Positions 42,751 through 52,158 of a stretch of 64,000 nucleotides of DNA are shown here, piece by piece (the first letter of the stretch is position 1; every line of letters starts with the position of its first letter). Source of the stretch: Enterococcus sp. (GTDB lineage Bacteria > Bacillota > Bacilli > Lactobacillales > Enterococcaceae); contig NZ_JALAHI010000084.1 of NCBI RefSeq assembly GCF_022711995.1, forward strand, positions 1 to 64,000, written 5' to 3'. Made by a program: the position numbers and the translations under genes. Below the pieces are notes generated by a model, which made no database searches, was not told where the DNA came from, and saw only the letters and a list, made by a program, of their open reading frames with translations.

Positions 42751-42794
42751 TGAACCATTGATGCAGACGGAACAAACGAGTTTTCCCAATGAAA

Positions 42795-42883
42795 ATCTCT
42801 TTCGGCAGCCAATGCCGGTGAGGGCAACCGTCGTTTCATGAAAGGACGGTTGCCTGAGACCATCATAGCGGTATTTGCTGCCA
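42795..42883 (+). ncRNA. candidate structured RNA between prs and malR
   Basis: Nested helices close this 89-base stretch. GGCAGC (42795-42800) pairs with GCTGCC (42878-42883). AATGCCG then pairs with CGGTATT through one G-U pair, and the perfect 10-bp GGCAACCGTC (42823-42832) pairs with GACGGTTGCC (42845-42854) around a 12-base loop. The G-U pair exists only on the plus strand. Both strands of the internal loop carry TGAG. It has no promoter of its own that I can see, and no T-tract. Confidence 0.45.
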
Positions 42884-42915
42884 GAACAATAACGCTGTTA
42901 ACTCTTTAAGCAGCC

Positions 42916-43935
42916 TTAAGCTAAATCATTCAGGTTCAAGACCGTTTCGCGTTTGATCAATTTATGGGGCACTACAAGCTGAACGGCGTTGGATCCTTCA
43001 TGATTGAGTTGCGCCATCAAGCTTTCTGTAGCGATTTTTCCAAGTGACAAGACATTGATATCAATGCTTGTCAAATAAGGATGAGTCAATGTAGCAAAAA
43101 TCGAGTTATTGAAGCTGATCACAGATAGATCATCCGGAACTTTGTAGCCAAACATCGTGGCAAGTTGGATGATACGAACAGCAAAAAGATCATCGATCAC
43201 TACGATTGCTGTCGCCTTTGTTTCTTTGATCATGGTCTCAAAATTGACATAGTCTTCAGCCTTTTCAAATGTCAATGCAGGGTAAAAAGGGAGATTGGCT
43301 AACATCATCGCTTTTTGATAACCAAAGAAGCGTTCAAAATACAAATTTTCGTGGGTCGTATTGGTAGCGAACAATATTTTAGAATGACCTTGGGAAATCA
43401 GGTATTCTGTGGCTTGTTTTCCCAGCATTTGGTTGTCGTTATCTACAAACACAATGTTTTCTTCATTGCTGTAAGGATGGCCAATCAATGTGAAAGGAAC
43501 TTTCTTGCGCACCAAATAATCAATGATCGGATCTTTTTCATCGGAATAGACTAAGATAAAGCCATCCACTTGTTTTTGAAGGTGCATCCGTTCCACGTTT
43601 TTCAATAAGGTCTCAAAATCACGGGCAGAGGCAACCGCAACCGTCATTTGGTGGTGGCGAGCTTCTTCGTTGATGGCTTCGATGGTTTCTAAATAAAAAG
43701 GGTTTCCTAGCCGTTCCTTCGAGTCCAAAGGTGGTAGGATAACGCCAATCGCACTTGAAATCTGTTTGCCTAGATTTCGAGCAGCTAGATTGGGTACATA
43801 GCCCATTTCAGCCATGATTTTACGGACTTTCTTCTTTGTTTCTTCAGAGATACTAGGATGATTGTTTACCACCCGAGAAACAGTTGAAGTAGCCACGCCG
43901 GCTTTTTTGGCAACATCTTTGACAGTTACGCTCAC
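42916..43935 (-). CDS. malR: LacI-family regulator of the maltose locus
   Basis: 339-residue LacI/GalR repressor: N-terminal helix-turn-helix VTVKDVAKKAGVATSTVSRV with hinge PNLAARNL, then a periplasmic-binding-protein-like effector domain. It starts with GTG 43935 after AAGGAGG. It lies behind malP in the same direction. Two very similar LacI-type operator sequences lie in the malP-malT intergenic region, its probable targets. Confidence 0.88.
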   Translation of the reverse strand: MSVTVKDVAKKAGVATSTVSRVVNNHPSISEETKKKVRKIMAEMGYVPNLAARNLGKQISSAIGVILPPLDSKERLGNPFYLETIEAINEEARHHQMTVAVASARDFETLLKNVERMHLQKQVDGFILVYSDEKDPIIDYLVRKKVPFTLIGHPYSNEENIVFVDNDNQMLGKQATEYLISQGHSKILFATNTTHENLYFERFFGYQKAMMLANLPFYPALTFEKAEDYVNFETMIKETKATAIVVIDDLFAVRIIQLATMFGYKVPDDLSVISFNNSIFATLTHPYLTSIDINVLSLGKIATESLMAQLNHEGSNAVQLVVPHKLIKRETVLNLNDLA

Positions 43936-43998
43936 TGTTTTCCCTCCTTTTTTAGCTTATAGTATCATAAAGTGGTCTTATTTTGGTAGATGGAAAGA

Positions 43999-44034
43999 AG
44001 AGAAAGAAGAAATGCAGGCATTTCTTCTTTCTCT
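43999..44034. terminator. 17-bp palindrome between malP and malR
   Basis: AGAGAAAGAAGAAATGC and GCATTTCTTCTTTCTCT separated by two bases. The T content on the minus side is moderate, so it may be a terminator or a 3'-end-stabilising hairpin of malP. Confidence 0.65.
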
Positions 44035-44049
44035 GTTCCAGAGGGCCAC

Positions 44050-46314
44050 TTAAGCGATAGCGACTGAGACTTCTTCTTCCAACAAGTGATTTTTGCCATA
44101 AAGTTGAACTGTCAGTGGTTCGCCACTGATTTTTTTCAATGTGACCGTGTCTTCTTTGACAGAAATGAACAATAAGCGTCCTCGGTAATTGATATGGAAT
44201 GCGTAACTGTTCCAAGTCTTCGGTAGAAATGGTGCAAAACCTAGATGGGCATGATCGGTCTTCATTTGGGCAAACCCTTGAACGATCGCCAACCAGCTGC
44301 CAGTCATGGAAGTGATATGCAACCCATCATCTGTATCATTATTGTAGTTGTCCAAATCTAGACGAGCCGTTCGTTCGTACATTTCCAAGGCTTTTTCCTC
44401 CATTCCTAGCTCAGCTGCTAAGATGGCATGAATACTCGGAGATAGGGAAGATTCATGAACGGTCATTGGCTCATAGAAGTTGAAGTTGTTCCGTTTTTCC
44501 TCTTCTGTAAACTGATCCCCAAAGAAATAGATTCCCTGTAAGACATCTGCTTGTTTGATGAAACATGAGCGCAAGATATGATCCCATGACCAGTTCTGAT
44601 TCAATGGCAAATATTCCGGATCCAACTCAGTGACCGGCATCAAATCTTTGTCCAAGAAGGTATCGTGCTGAACGAAAATACCGAGGTCTTTATCCTCTGG
44701 GAAGTACATCTTGTCAATGATATCCTGCCACCGGGCTTGTTCTGTTTCTGAGATCTTCACAATTGCTTCTGCTGCATATTTTTTATAGCTTTGCAAGGTA
44801 TAATCGAGGACCCATGTCGCAATTTTATTGGTATACCAGTTGTTGTTGACATTATTTTCATATTCATTGGGTCCTGTCACGCCATGGATCATATATTTTT
44901 GCTGGTGTTTGGAGTAGTGGACACGATCTGCCCAGAAACGAGCGATGCCCGTCAATACTTCCAATCCTTCTTTTTTCAGATAACTCGTATCGCCAGTGTA
45001 ATTCGTATAGTTATAGATGGCATAAGCAATGGCACCATTTCGATGAATCTCTTCAAAAGTGATTTCCCATTCATTGTGGCACTCGATTCCTGTAAATGTC
45101 ACCATAGGATACAGTGCGCCAGCCAAGCCTTGTTTTTGCGCATTGATATGTGCTTGCGGCAATTGATTGTGACGATATTTCAACAAATTACGAGTGATTT
45201 CAGGTTTTGCCAATGCTAGATAAAGCGGGACCGCATAGGCTTCGGTATCCCAATAAGTAGCGCCACCGTATTTTTCACCAGTAAAACCTTTTGGTCCGAT
45301 ATTTAAACGCTCATCTTCGCCATAGTAGGTCGAGAAAAGTTGGAATAAATTGAAACGAATTCCTTGTTGTGCAGCAGCATCGCCTTCAATGATAACATCA
45401 GCTAATGCCCAGCGGTCTTTCCACGCATCGACTTGTTCTTGCCGTAACTCTTCATAAGGTGCACGGTATATTTGGAAAAGCTCTGCGACTTTTGTCACTT
45501 GGTCGTGAGGAGTGACATCGCGACTGGTGACAATGATCACTTCTTTTTGCAAGTGGAAGACAGCTCCTGCTTCCCCTGTGAAGGTAAAGGCATCTGAAAT
45601 GGCTAATTGACTAGTTTCGGTAGTTTCAGGTTCTTGACTATGCCGCATCGCAGCAGTGACCGTAAATTGCTCGATGTCAAAGTTGTTTTCGACTGTGCGG
45701 GTCGTCAGATAACGATAGCTGTCCGTGCTGCCATGGTCTAATTCTTCCCAGAAACGTTCTTCATAATTGCTGTCTTCATTACGGACATTGTTGTCCAACT
45801 TCGAAAGAACCTTGATTTCTGCTGATCCTTCAAGAATCTCGGCATTCATCGTAATCACTGCGAGTTCTCGCTTAACGATGCTTAAAAAGCGTTCAAAAGT
45901 AAATTTAACCGTGGCGCCAGCTAAGGTCACCGTAAATGTCCGCCGTAAAATTCCCGTTTGCATATCTAATTCCATATAAAAATCACTTGGACTGACTTTT
46001 GCAAGGTCAACCGCTTGATTATTGATGAATAGATCCATAGCAATGAAGTTGACTGCATTGATCACTTTTCCAAAATAATCCGGATAACCATTTTTCCACC
46101 AGCCAACGCGAGTCTTGTCTGGGTACCAGACACCAGCCAGATAGGTACCTAGATGATGATCACCACTGTATTGTTCTTCAAAGTTTCCCCGCATCCCCAT
46201 GTAACCATTGCCAATACTTGTAAGCGACTCTTGCAGTCGACGATTTTCTTTATCTAAGGTGGTAGTAGCGATTTTCCAAGGATCGATATCGAATAAACGC
46301 TGGATTTTTTTCAT
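44050..46314 (-). CDS. malP: maltose phosphorylase (GH65)
   Basis: Phosphorolyses maltose to glucose and beta-glucose 1-phosphate. The 754-residue enzyme matches GH65 length; the segment [18 protein letters not shown] holds the general-acid Glu (about 483), and [19 protein letters not shown] and the C-terminal beta-sandwich are typical. Start 46314 follows GGAGGAG at 7 bases. In E. faecalis the operon continues with a beta-phosphoglucomutase and a mutarotase; here malR follows directly. Confidence 0.92.
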   Translation of the reverse strand: MKKIQRLFDIDPWKIATTTLDKENRRLQESLTSIGNGYMGMRGNFEEQYSGDHHLGTYLAGVWYPDKTRVGWWKNGYPDYFGKVINAVNFIAMDLFINNQAVDLAKVSPSDFYMELDMQTGILRRTFTVTLAGATVKFTFERFLSIVKRELAVITMNAEILEGSAEIKVLSKLDNNVRNEDSNYEERFWEELDHGSTDSYRYLTTRTVENNFDIEQFTVTAAMRHSQEPETTETSQLAISDAFTFTGEAGAVFHLQKEVIIVTSRDVTPHDQVTKVAELFQIYRAPYEELRQEQVDAWKDRWALADVIIEGDAAAQQGIRFNLFQLFSTYYGEDERLNIGPKGFTGEKYGGATYWDTEAYAVPLYLALAKPEITRNLLKYRHNQLPQAHINAQKQGLAGALYPMVTFTGIECHNEWEITFEEIHRNGAIAYAIYNYTNYTGDTSYLKKEGLEVLTGIARFWADRVHYSKHQQKYMIHGVTGPNEYENNVNNNWYTNKIATWVLDYTLQSYKKYAAEAIVKISETEQARWQDIIDKMYFPEDKDLGIFVQHDTFLDKDLMPVTELDPEYLPLNQNWSWDHILRSCFIKQADVLQGIYFFGDQFTEEEKRNNFNFYEPMTVHESSLSPSIHAILAAELGMEEKALEMYERTARLDLDNYNNDTDDGLHITSMTGSWLAIVQGFAQMKTDHAHLGFAPFLPKTWNSYAFHINYRGRLLFISVKEDTVTLKKISGEPLTVQLYGKNHLLEEEVSVAIA

Positions 46315-46347
46315 AGGTTTCTCCTCCAAAATCTTTTTGATAAGTCT

Positions 46348-46377
46348 ATAATAAATGCAAACGATTGCGTTAGTCAA
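46348..46377 (-). promoter_or_regulatory. promoter of malP
   Basis: Minus-strand TTGACT (46372-46377) and TATTAT (46348-46353) with an 18-bp spacer that is filled by the LacI-type operator. Confidence 0.75.
46356..46370. promoter_or_regulatory. MalR/CcpA-type operator in the malP promoter
   Basis: TGCAAACGATTGCGT has the central CG and flanks of LacI-family operators and also resembles a cre site (TGNAANCG). It sits between the -35 and -10 boxes, where binding would block RNA polymerase. Confidence 0.7.
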
Positions 46378-46459
46378 GCGTAAATCATTGCTTTCTCTGC
46401 TTTTTTAGGTGAAAGGGTGACAGTGGGCTGTTTTTGCGCATTTTTATAAATTAGTGACT

Positions 46460-46510
46460 GCGGAGATTATAAATTGAAATTTCTCGGTTTACAAAATTTT
46501 CAATCTCCGC
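46460..46510. repeat. inverted repeat flanking the malT -35 box
   Basis: GCGGAGATT (46460-46468) and AATCTCCGC (46502-46510), 9 bp perfect, enclose the -35 box and most of the spacer of the malT promoter. It may be a further regulator site or a DNA/RNA cruciform. Confidence 0.5.
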
Positions 46511-46516
46511 TACAAT
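46488..46516 (+). promoter_or_regulatory. promoter of malT
   Basis: TTTACA (46488-46493), 17-bp spacer, TACAAT (46511-46516). Confidence 0.75.
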
Positions 46517-46527
46517 GTGGTTATTAA

Positions 46528-46541
46528 GAAACCGATTGCGT
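46528..46541. promoter_or_regulatory. MalR-type operator in the malT leader
   Basis: GAAACCGATTGCGT shares CGATTGCGT with the malP operator and lies just past the predicted malT transcription start, a roadblock position. Confidence 0.65.
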
Positions 46542-46566
46542 AAAACGGTGGAGGAGGAAGAAAAGA

Positions 46567-48741
46567 ATGAAGAAATTATTCAGCTTTGAATTTTGGCAGA
46601 AATTCGGAAAAGCCTTAATGGTTGTAGTAGCTGTTATGCCTGCCGCAGGACTGATGATTAGTATTGGGAAGACGATCCCCATGATCAATGCCGATTGGGC
46701 CTTTTTAGCAACGACCGGTGGTGTGATCGAAAATATTGGTTGGGCAATTATTGGAAATCTGCATTTATTATTTGCATTAGCTATTGGTGGAAGTTGGGCG
46801 AAAGAACGAGCAGGCGGGGCATTTGCTGCTGGGATCGCCTTTGTTTTGATCAATCGGATCACAGGTTCGATTTTCGGTGTGACAAGTGCCATGCTGACAG
46901 AAAAAGGCGCGTTTACTCATACATTGTTCGGTACGAAAATCATGGTGGACGGCTTCTTTACGAGTGTCTTAGAAGCCCCAGCATTGAACATGGGTGTCTT
47001 TGTAGGGATCATCGCCGGATTCGTCGGTGCGACTGCTTATAATAAATACTATAACTTTCGGAAACTTCCCGACGCACTCTCATTTTTTAATGGAAAGCGC
47101 TTCGTTCCATTTGTAGTTATTGCTCGCTCGGTAGTTGTTTCAATCGTTTTGGCGATTGTTTGGCCTTACATTCAAGCAGGAATCAATAATTTTGGTTTAT
47201 GGATCGCACAATCACAGGAAAGTGCACCGATTTTAGCGCCATTTTTATTTGGAACATTGGAACGATTACTATTGCCTTTTGGCTTGCATCATATGTTGAC
47301 CATTCCAATCAACTATACCGAATTGGGCGGCACCTACACGATCTTATCCGGTGCACAAGCAGGAACTCAAGTTTTCGGTCAAGATCCTTTGTGGCTGGCT
47401 TGGGCAACAGACTTAGTAAATATGCGAAATGCAGGGGATACGTCACAATATCAATTCTTAATGGAAAATTTTGTGCCGGCACGTTTCAAAGTCGGACAAA
47501 TGATTGGTTCTTCTGGTATTTTAATGGGACTTTCTTATGCTATGTACCGCAATGTTGACGCTGATAAGCGTCATAAATATACGTCAATGTATTTATCTGC
47601 AGCCGTTGCAGTCTTCTTGACAGGTGTAACAGAACCGTTGGAATTCATGTTTATGTTTGCGGCTGTGCCGTTATATATCGTGTATGCCGTCGTTCAAGGG
47701 GCAGCATTTGCTATGGCAGATATCGTACATTTGCGGGTCCATTCCTTCGGGAATATCGAGCTGTTGACTCGTACACCCATGGCGATCAATGCCGGTCTGG
47801 GTCAGGACTTGATCAATTTTGTGTTAGTAACGATTGCGTTTGGAGTCGGTATGTATTTCTTAGCTAACTTCTTAATCAAAAAATTCAACTTTGCAACACC
47901 AGGGCGCAATGGCAACTATGAAGTAGACGGCGCTGAGGATACCGTAGGAACAACAGCTTCCGATGGAACGTTAGATCCAAACTCACAAGTTGTTAAGATT
48001 ATTCAACTGTTAGGGGGACGCGAAAACATCAGTGATGTGGACGCTTGTATGACGCGACTACGGGTCTCCGTCAAAGATCCTAGCTCAGTAGGAGATGAAA
48101 AATCTTGGAAAGGCGCCGGTGCGTTAGGACTGATTGTAAAAGATAACGGGGTCCAGGCGGTATATGGTCCTAAAGCCGATGTCCTTAAATCAGATATTCA
48201 AGATCTTTTAGATTCCGGTGCAGCAATTCCTGAAGCAGTTATAGTAGAAGAAGTTGTTAGCGCTAAGAAACATGAAAGTAAAGGGATAACGGTTGAGGTT
48301 GCTTCTGTGGCCGATGGACAAGTGATTCCAATCACGGCTGTCAACGACCCAGTCTTTGCAGAGAAAATGATGGGGGATGGCTTTGGTGTGATTCCCGATA
48401 ACACGCAGGTGTATTCACCGATTTCCGGGAAAGTGACCAGTGTTTTTCCTACGAAACATGCGATTGGCTTGCTGTCAGATGAAGGGGTCGAAGTGTTGGT
48501 TCATATGGGCTTAGATACGGTGGCACTTCAAGGGGCTCCATTTACGGTTGCTGTCACTGAAGGACAAAAAGTTGCTAAAGGTGATCAATTGGCTGAAATG
48601 GATCTTGCAGCTGTCAAAGAAGCAGGTAAGGATACGACAATCGTTGTAGCAATGACGAATACCGATCAAATCGATTCCTTTGAATTGACTCAATCCGGTC
48701 AGCAAAAAGCAACAGTAGTTGTTGGAATCGTCAAACTATAA
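46567..48741 (+). CDS. malT: PTS maltose transporter EIICBA
   Basis: Imports maltose with phosphorylation to maltose 6'-phosphate. The 724-residue protein joins EIIC (about 1-440, ten or so helices), EIIB with its phospho-Cys in DVDACMTRLRVSV (about 494) and EIIA with its phospho-His in VEVLVHMGLDTV (about 646). The glucose-superfamily EIIC and its place opposite malP fit E. faecalis MalT. Start follows GGAGGAGG. Having its own EIIA means no partner gene is needed. Confidence 0.9.
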   Translation: MKKLFSFEFWQKFGKALMVVVAVMPAAGLMISIGKTIPMINADWAFLATTGGVIENIGWAIIGNLHLLFALAIGGSWAKERAGGAFAAGIAFVLINRITGSIFGVTSAMLTEKGAFTHTLFGTKIMVDGFFTSVLEAPALNMGVFVGIIAGFVGATAYNKYYNFRKLPDALSFFNGKRFVPFVVIARSVVVSIVLAIVWPYIQAGINNFGLWIAQSQESAPILAPFLFGTLERLLLPFGLHHMLTIPINYTELGGTYTILSGAQAGTQVFGQDPLWLAWATDLVNMRNAGDTSQYQFLMENFVPARFKVGQMIGSSGILMGLSYAMYRNVDADKRHKYTSMYLSAAVAVFLTGVTEPLEFMFMFAAVPLYIVYAVVQGAAFAMADIVHLRVHSFGNIELLTRTPMAINAGLGQDLINFVLVTIAFGVGMYFLANFLIKKFNFATPGRNGNYEVDGAEDTVGTTASDGTLDPNSQVVKIIQLLGGRENISDVDACMTRLRVSVKDPSSVGDEKSWKGAGALGLIVKDNGVQAVYGPKADVLKSDIQDLLDSGAAIPEAVIVEEVVSAKKHESKGITVEVASVADGQVIPITAVNDPVFAEKMMGDGFGVIPDNTQVYSPISGKVTSVFPTKHAIGLLSDEGVEVLVHMGLDTVALQGAPFTVAVTEGQKVAKGDQLAEMDLAAVKEAGKDTTIVVAMTNTDQIDSFELTQSGQQKATVVVGIVKL

Positions 48742-48753
48742 TAAAATGACTAG

Positions 48754-48890
48754 GTGCTGTGTCATCAGTGTTTTACCAAACCGAATATCCGAAAGTAAGT
48801 GTGTTCCTGCAGTCTGGTAGGTCCTCGTTGCAATGTTACGAGAAACACAGCCAACTCAGCCCTTGCGGATAGTTTCGTCTGGTTTATACT
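48754..48890 (+). promoter_or_regulatory. structured malT-mapP intergenic region with a possible promoter
   Basis: A nested fold can be drawn: AAACC/GGTTT (48778-48782 with 48881-48885), TATCCG/CGGATA (48786-48791 with 48866-48871), GTGTT/AACAC (48801-48805 with 48844-48848) and CTCGT/ACGAG (48824-48828 with 48838-48842). TTGCGG (48863-48868) and TATACT (48885-48890), spaced by 16 bp, could be a promoter for mapP inside the same stretch. Confidence 0.4.
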
Positions 48891-48958
48891 TATGGCACAG
48901 TACCTTTCTTTTAGCTACATTTTGAAAGAAGACAATCAAACGCAGAGGAGCGTTATTC

Positions 48959-49771
48959 ATGAAGGTTTTGACGTTGAATACCCATAGCTGGTTAGAAGAC
49001 AATCAAGAAGAAAAATTAAAAGTGATCGCACAAGAAATCGCCGCGGGGGAATATGATTTGATTGCGTTGCAAGAAGTCAACCAATCGATTGCCGCTGAAA
49101 CGATCGTTCCAGATGGACTGTATTGTCCAACGGATGCAATCCTTGAAATTAAAGAAGACAATTTTGCATTACGTCTAGTAGAAGAACTACAGATTTTGGA
49201 CCATGATTATTATTGGTCATGGACTTACAGTCATGTAGGCTATGATATCTATCATGAGGGGAATGCCTTGCTATCCAAAAACCCGATCATTGCCAAAGAG
49301 TATTTGGCTTCTGAAACTAGCGATGTCTGGGATCACACCACCCGCAAAAACCTTAGCGGTCTTACAGAAGTAGACGGCAAAATGGTTCAGGTGTTAAGCT
49401 GCCATTTTTCTTGGTGGCAGGAAGGTAAATTTGCTTATGAGTGGCAGCAGACGGAAGCTTTTTTAGCTGAGCGTGCAGCATCCTTATTGCTTTTAGGGGA
49501 TTTCAATAATGATGCCGACAGCCTAGGCTATCAATTGGTGAAGGACAGTTCATTGCAGGTGCAGGATAGTTTTCTTACTGCAGCAAAGACGATTGGTGAA
49601 GCTTCTGTGGTAAAAGCAATCGATGGCTGGCAAGACAACCGTGAGGCGCTACGGATCGATTATGTCTTTGCCTCACAAAATGAACAGCCAGTCGAATACG
49701 AAGTGGTTTTTGATGGCCAACGGTTGCCAATCGTTAGTGATCATTTTGGTGTCCGAGTTGTTTTTGAATAA
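48959..49771 (+). CDS. mapP: maltose 6'-phosphate phosphatase
   Basis: Endonuclease/exonuclease/phosphatase-family enzyme of 270 residues with the metal and catalytic segments LTLNTHSW, LIALQEVN, LGDFNNDADS and VSDHFGVRV. In E. faecalis the gene just downstream of malT encodes MapP, which dephosphorylates maltose 6'-phosphate so that MalP can use the maltose. Position, family and pathway need all agree here. Start 48959 follows GAGGAG. Confidence 0.87.
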   Translation: MKVLTLNTHSWLEDNQEEKLKVIAQEIAAGEYDLIALQEVNQSIAAETIVPDGLYCPTDAILEIKEDNFALRLVEELQILDHDYYWSWTYSHVGYDIYHEGNALLSKNPIIAKEYLASETSDVWDHTTRKNLSGLTEVDGKMVQVLSCHFSWWQEGKFAYEWQQTEAFLAERAASLLLLGDFNNDADSLGYQLVKDSSLQVQDSFLTAAKTIGEASVVKAIDGWQDNREALRIDYVFASQNEQPVEYEVVFDGQRLPIVSDHFGVRVVFE

Positions 49772-49853
49772 CCAAGAATAGAGAAGCCGGCTCCGATTAT
49801 TTGCTGACCATCGCTTGAATCAACTAGAGATTCCGGAGTAGCCAATCAACAAA

Positions 49854-49897
49854 AAAGGATGAAACCAGAAATGAATTTCTGATTTCATCCTTTTTTT
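49854..49897. terminator. bidirectional terminator between mapP and gatD
   Basis: Stem AAAGGATGAAA-CAGAAAT/ATTTCTG-TTTCATCCTTT with A and T runs on both sides, serving mapP (+) and murT-gatD (-). Confidence 0.9.
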
Positions 49898-49899
49898 GA

Positions 49900-50571
49900 T
49901 CAAATGTCAATCGAACCATAGCGATTTTTTAGAGCAGTACGAATCAAGCGTTCGGCTAAATGTTCATTGCGAGCAAGTAATGGTCCATGGAAATAGGACC
50001 CAAAAACATTGCGGTAGACTACGCCTTCTGTTTGATCTTCGCCATTGTTTCCTTGGCCTTCAATGACTTTCCCTAGTGGTTTTTCTCCTTTGCCGAGGAA
50101 TGTTCGGCCATTATGATTCTCAAAACCGTAATAGGTCTCATCGAATTCTTCATTGTGGATCACGATATCACCGATGAAGCGGTTGTTTTCTTGACTTAAT
50201 GTGTAGTGATCCAAAGCACTAATTCCTTTGATCTTCTCTCCGTTAGCTCCCATGTAGTAATGACCTAACAACTGATAGCCGCCACAGATGGCCAGCATGA
50301 CTCCATCGTTTTCGATGTATTCCGTCAATGCTTCTTTTTTTGTTTGGATATCTTCAGAAACGATCAGCTGTTCAAAGTCCTGTCCGCCGCCAAAGAAGAC
50401 TAAGTCATACTTCTGCGGATCAAAGGGTTCGTGGATGCTGACGACTTCCGAAATGAATTCTACACCCATTTTTTCGGCTACATAACGTAACATCAGCAAA
50501 TTGCCATTGTCTCCGTAAGTGTTCAATAAATTTCCGTAAAGATGAGCAACATTCAAGCGATAGTTAGCCAC
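49900..50571 (-). CDS. gatD: lipid II isoglutaminyl synthase, glutaminase subunit
   Basis: Class I glutamine amidotransferase of 223 residues that supplies ammonia for amidating D-Glu of lipid II. The nucleophile is Cys in [12 protein letters not shown] (about 94) and the His is in GSYFHGPLL near the C-terminus. Start is GTG 50571, 8 bases after AAGGAGG, overlapping the end of murT by 8 bases; the open frame continues upstream but within murT. MurT and GatD form one complex at the membrane face. Confidence 0.94.
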   Translation of the reverse strand: MANYRLNVAHLYGNLLNTYGDNGNLLMLRYVAEKMGVEFISEVVSIHEPFDPQKYDLVFFGGGQDFEQLIVSEDIQTKKEALTEYIENDGVMLAICGGYQLLGHYYMGANGEKIKGISALDHYTLSQENNRFIGDIVIHNEEFDETYYGFENHNGRTFLGKGEKPLGKVIEGQGNNGEDQTEGVVYRNVFGSYFHGPLLARNEHLAERLIRTALKNRYGSIDI

Positions 50572-51913
50572 GATCCATCCCTCCTTTGATATAGCCTTTT
50601 TCTGCCAATTTTTTGCGTAATTGCAAGACAGCTGTATAAGTTGCCAGAATATAAACTTTTTCAGTTGGTAGATCAGCGATATCTTTAATGACTTCATCAA
50701 GGTCTTTTGTTTCGGTGATCTTTTCTTCAGGGATCCCAGCTACTTTTAAGCGCAACGCCATGTCTTGATGGCGGTCTCCGCCGGCAATGACTTGTGGGAT
50801 CGCCATTTCAGCGAAAGCTTCGTGGTTGCCGTCCCAGATCCAGCTAACATCAATACCGTCCGCATAATTGGCATTCAAGAGACTGACAAGAGAAAATGGA
50901 TAAGGAGACAGACCGATCATATCGATGACTTGATTCAGTCCTACCGGATTTTTGACTAACACCAGTGTGCATTCTTTGCCATCGATAGAAATAATTTCTT
51001 GACGGCCAAAAACTTTTTCATCATAGGCCAATCCAGCTCTGATTTTTTCAGGTGCTACTTGATAATATTCCGCTACAGCAGTTGCTGCCAATGCGTTATA
51101 GACATTGTACATCCCACCAACTTCGATACCATAAGAATTGCCGTCGATGACAAAATCAGCAGAAGTATTGTCCATGGCTGTGATATCCGTCAATTTATAG
51201 TCTAGTTCCGGACGTTTGAAGTCGCAATTTGGACAATAGTATTTACCTAGATTTGCGTAAGTGATCATTTGGTAATGTAAGATATGGTGGCATTTCGGAC
51301 AAAGGACGCCATCTGTATTGTAATGCGCCATTTGCTCTTGGTCAGGCAAGTGGTCAAAACCATAGTATTTTCTCGGATTAACTGTTGTGACAGAATTGAA
51401 TAACGGAGAATCACCATTGCACAAAATGGTTGCGGTAGGTGAATTGGCTGCCCCTTCAACGATCATTTTATAGGTTGTATAGATTTCACCATAACGATCC
51501 ATCTGATCACGAAAAATATTTGTGAAGACAAATAGCTCGGGTTTGATATACTTCGTTACTTTGCTGAGACTAGCTTCATCGATCTCTAGTACTGCAAACT
51601 TTTTGCCGCCCTTCGATTTGGCAGATAAGAAGGTAGACACGATTCCTTGGACCATATTGGCACCTGTTGGATTTGTCAGCACATCATCAAATTCTTGCCG
51701 CAAAATATTCACCGTCAATGCAGTGGTCAAGGTTTTTCCATTCGTACCAGTGATAACGACAACTTGGTAATCTTTTGCTAAATGATCTAAAATATGCGGA
51801 TCAATTTTTAATGCTATTTTCCCAGGTAGACTGGATCCGCCTTTAAAAAAGTTTTTTAATACCCACTGAGAGGTCTTACCGACTGTGACAGCCAGCTGAC
51901 TTCTTAACCCCAT
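50564..51913 (-). CDS. murT: lipid II isoglutaminyl synthase, Mur-ligase-like subunit
   Basis: 449-residue Mur-ligase homologue: ATP-binding [13 protein letters not shown] (about 53-65), a Mur ligase central domain containing a four-Cys ribbon (CPKC and CPNC, about 200-230) and the C-terminal DUF1727 domain that binds GatD. Start follows GGAGG at 7 bases. A promoter-like TTAACC, 17 bp, TATGAT lies upstream. Amidation of lipid II lowers wall charge and is needed for good cross-linking in Gram-positive cocci. Confidence 0.94.
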   Translation of the reverse strand: MGLRSQLAVTVGKTSQWVLKNFFKGGSSLPGKIALKIDPHILDHLAKDYQVVVITGTNGKTLTTALTVNILRQEFDDVLTNPTGANMVQGIVSTFLSAKSKGGKKFAVLEIDEASLSKVTKYIKPELFVFTNIFRDQMDRYGEIYTTYKMIVEGAANSPTATILCNGDSPLFNSVTTVNPRKYYGFDHLPDQEQMAHYNTDGVLCPKCHHILHYQMITYANLGKYYCPNCDFKRPELDYKLTDITAMDNTSADFVIDGNSYGIEVGGMYNVYNALAATAVAEYYQVAPEKIRAGLAYDEKVFGRQEIISIDGKECTLVLVKNPVGLNQVIDMIGLSPYPFSLVSLLNANYADGIDVSWIWDGNHEAFAEMAIPQVIAGGDRHQDMALRLKVAGIPEEKITETKDLDEVIKDIADLPTEKVYILATYTAVLQLRKKLAEKGYIKGGMDRG

Positions 51914-51962
51914 AGTTGAACCTCCAAACGAGATGATTGTCTTTTTAGTTTAAATTCAATTT

Positions 51963-51991
51963 ATCATACCATATGTTCTAAAAAAGGTTAA
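51963..51991 (-). promoter_or_regulatory. promoter of murT-gatD
   Basis: Minus-strand TTAACC (51986-51991), 17-bp spacer, TATGAT (51963-51968). Confidence 0.5.
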
Positions 51992-52043
51992 ACGGCTTTT
52001 CGATTTCTTTAAGTTTCTGCAAAGAGTTCCGTTTATTGTACCA

Positions 52044-52083
52044 AAAAGGCAGAGACATTCGTTACAAACAAAATGTCTCCGCC
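52044..52083 (-). terminator. terminator of ktrB
   Basis: Minus-strand stem GGC-GAGACATT/AATGTCTC-GCC followed by five T residues, 75 bases after the ktrB stop. Between it and ktrB a second hairpin TGAGGAA/TTCCTCA can form. Confidence 0.8.
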
Positions 52084-52158
52084 GCTTCAGTGAGGAACAA
52101 GGATCGTTTCTCTAGGATTGCTCCCGCAAATTCCTCAATCACGCAAATCTGCTAGCTT

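Noticed and set aside
44791..45219. 142-codon plus-strand ORF inside malP
   Set aside because: It is antisense to a well-conserved GH65 coding region, with no ribosome binding site or promoter.
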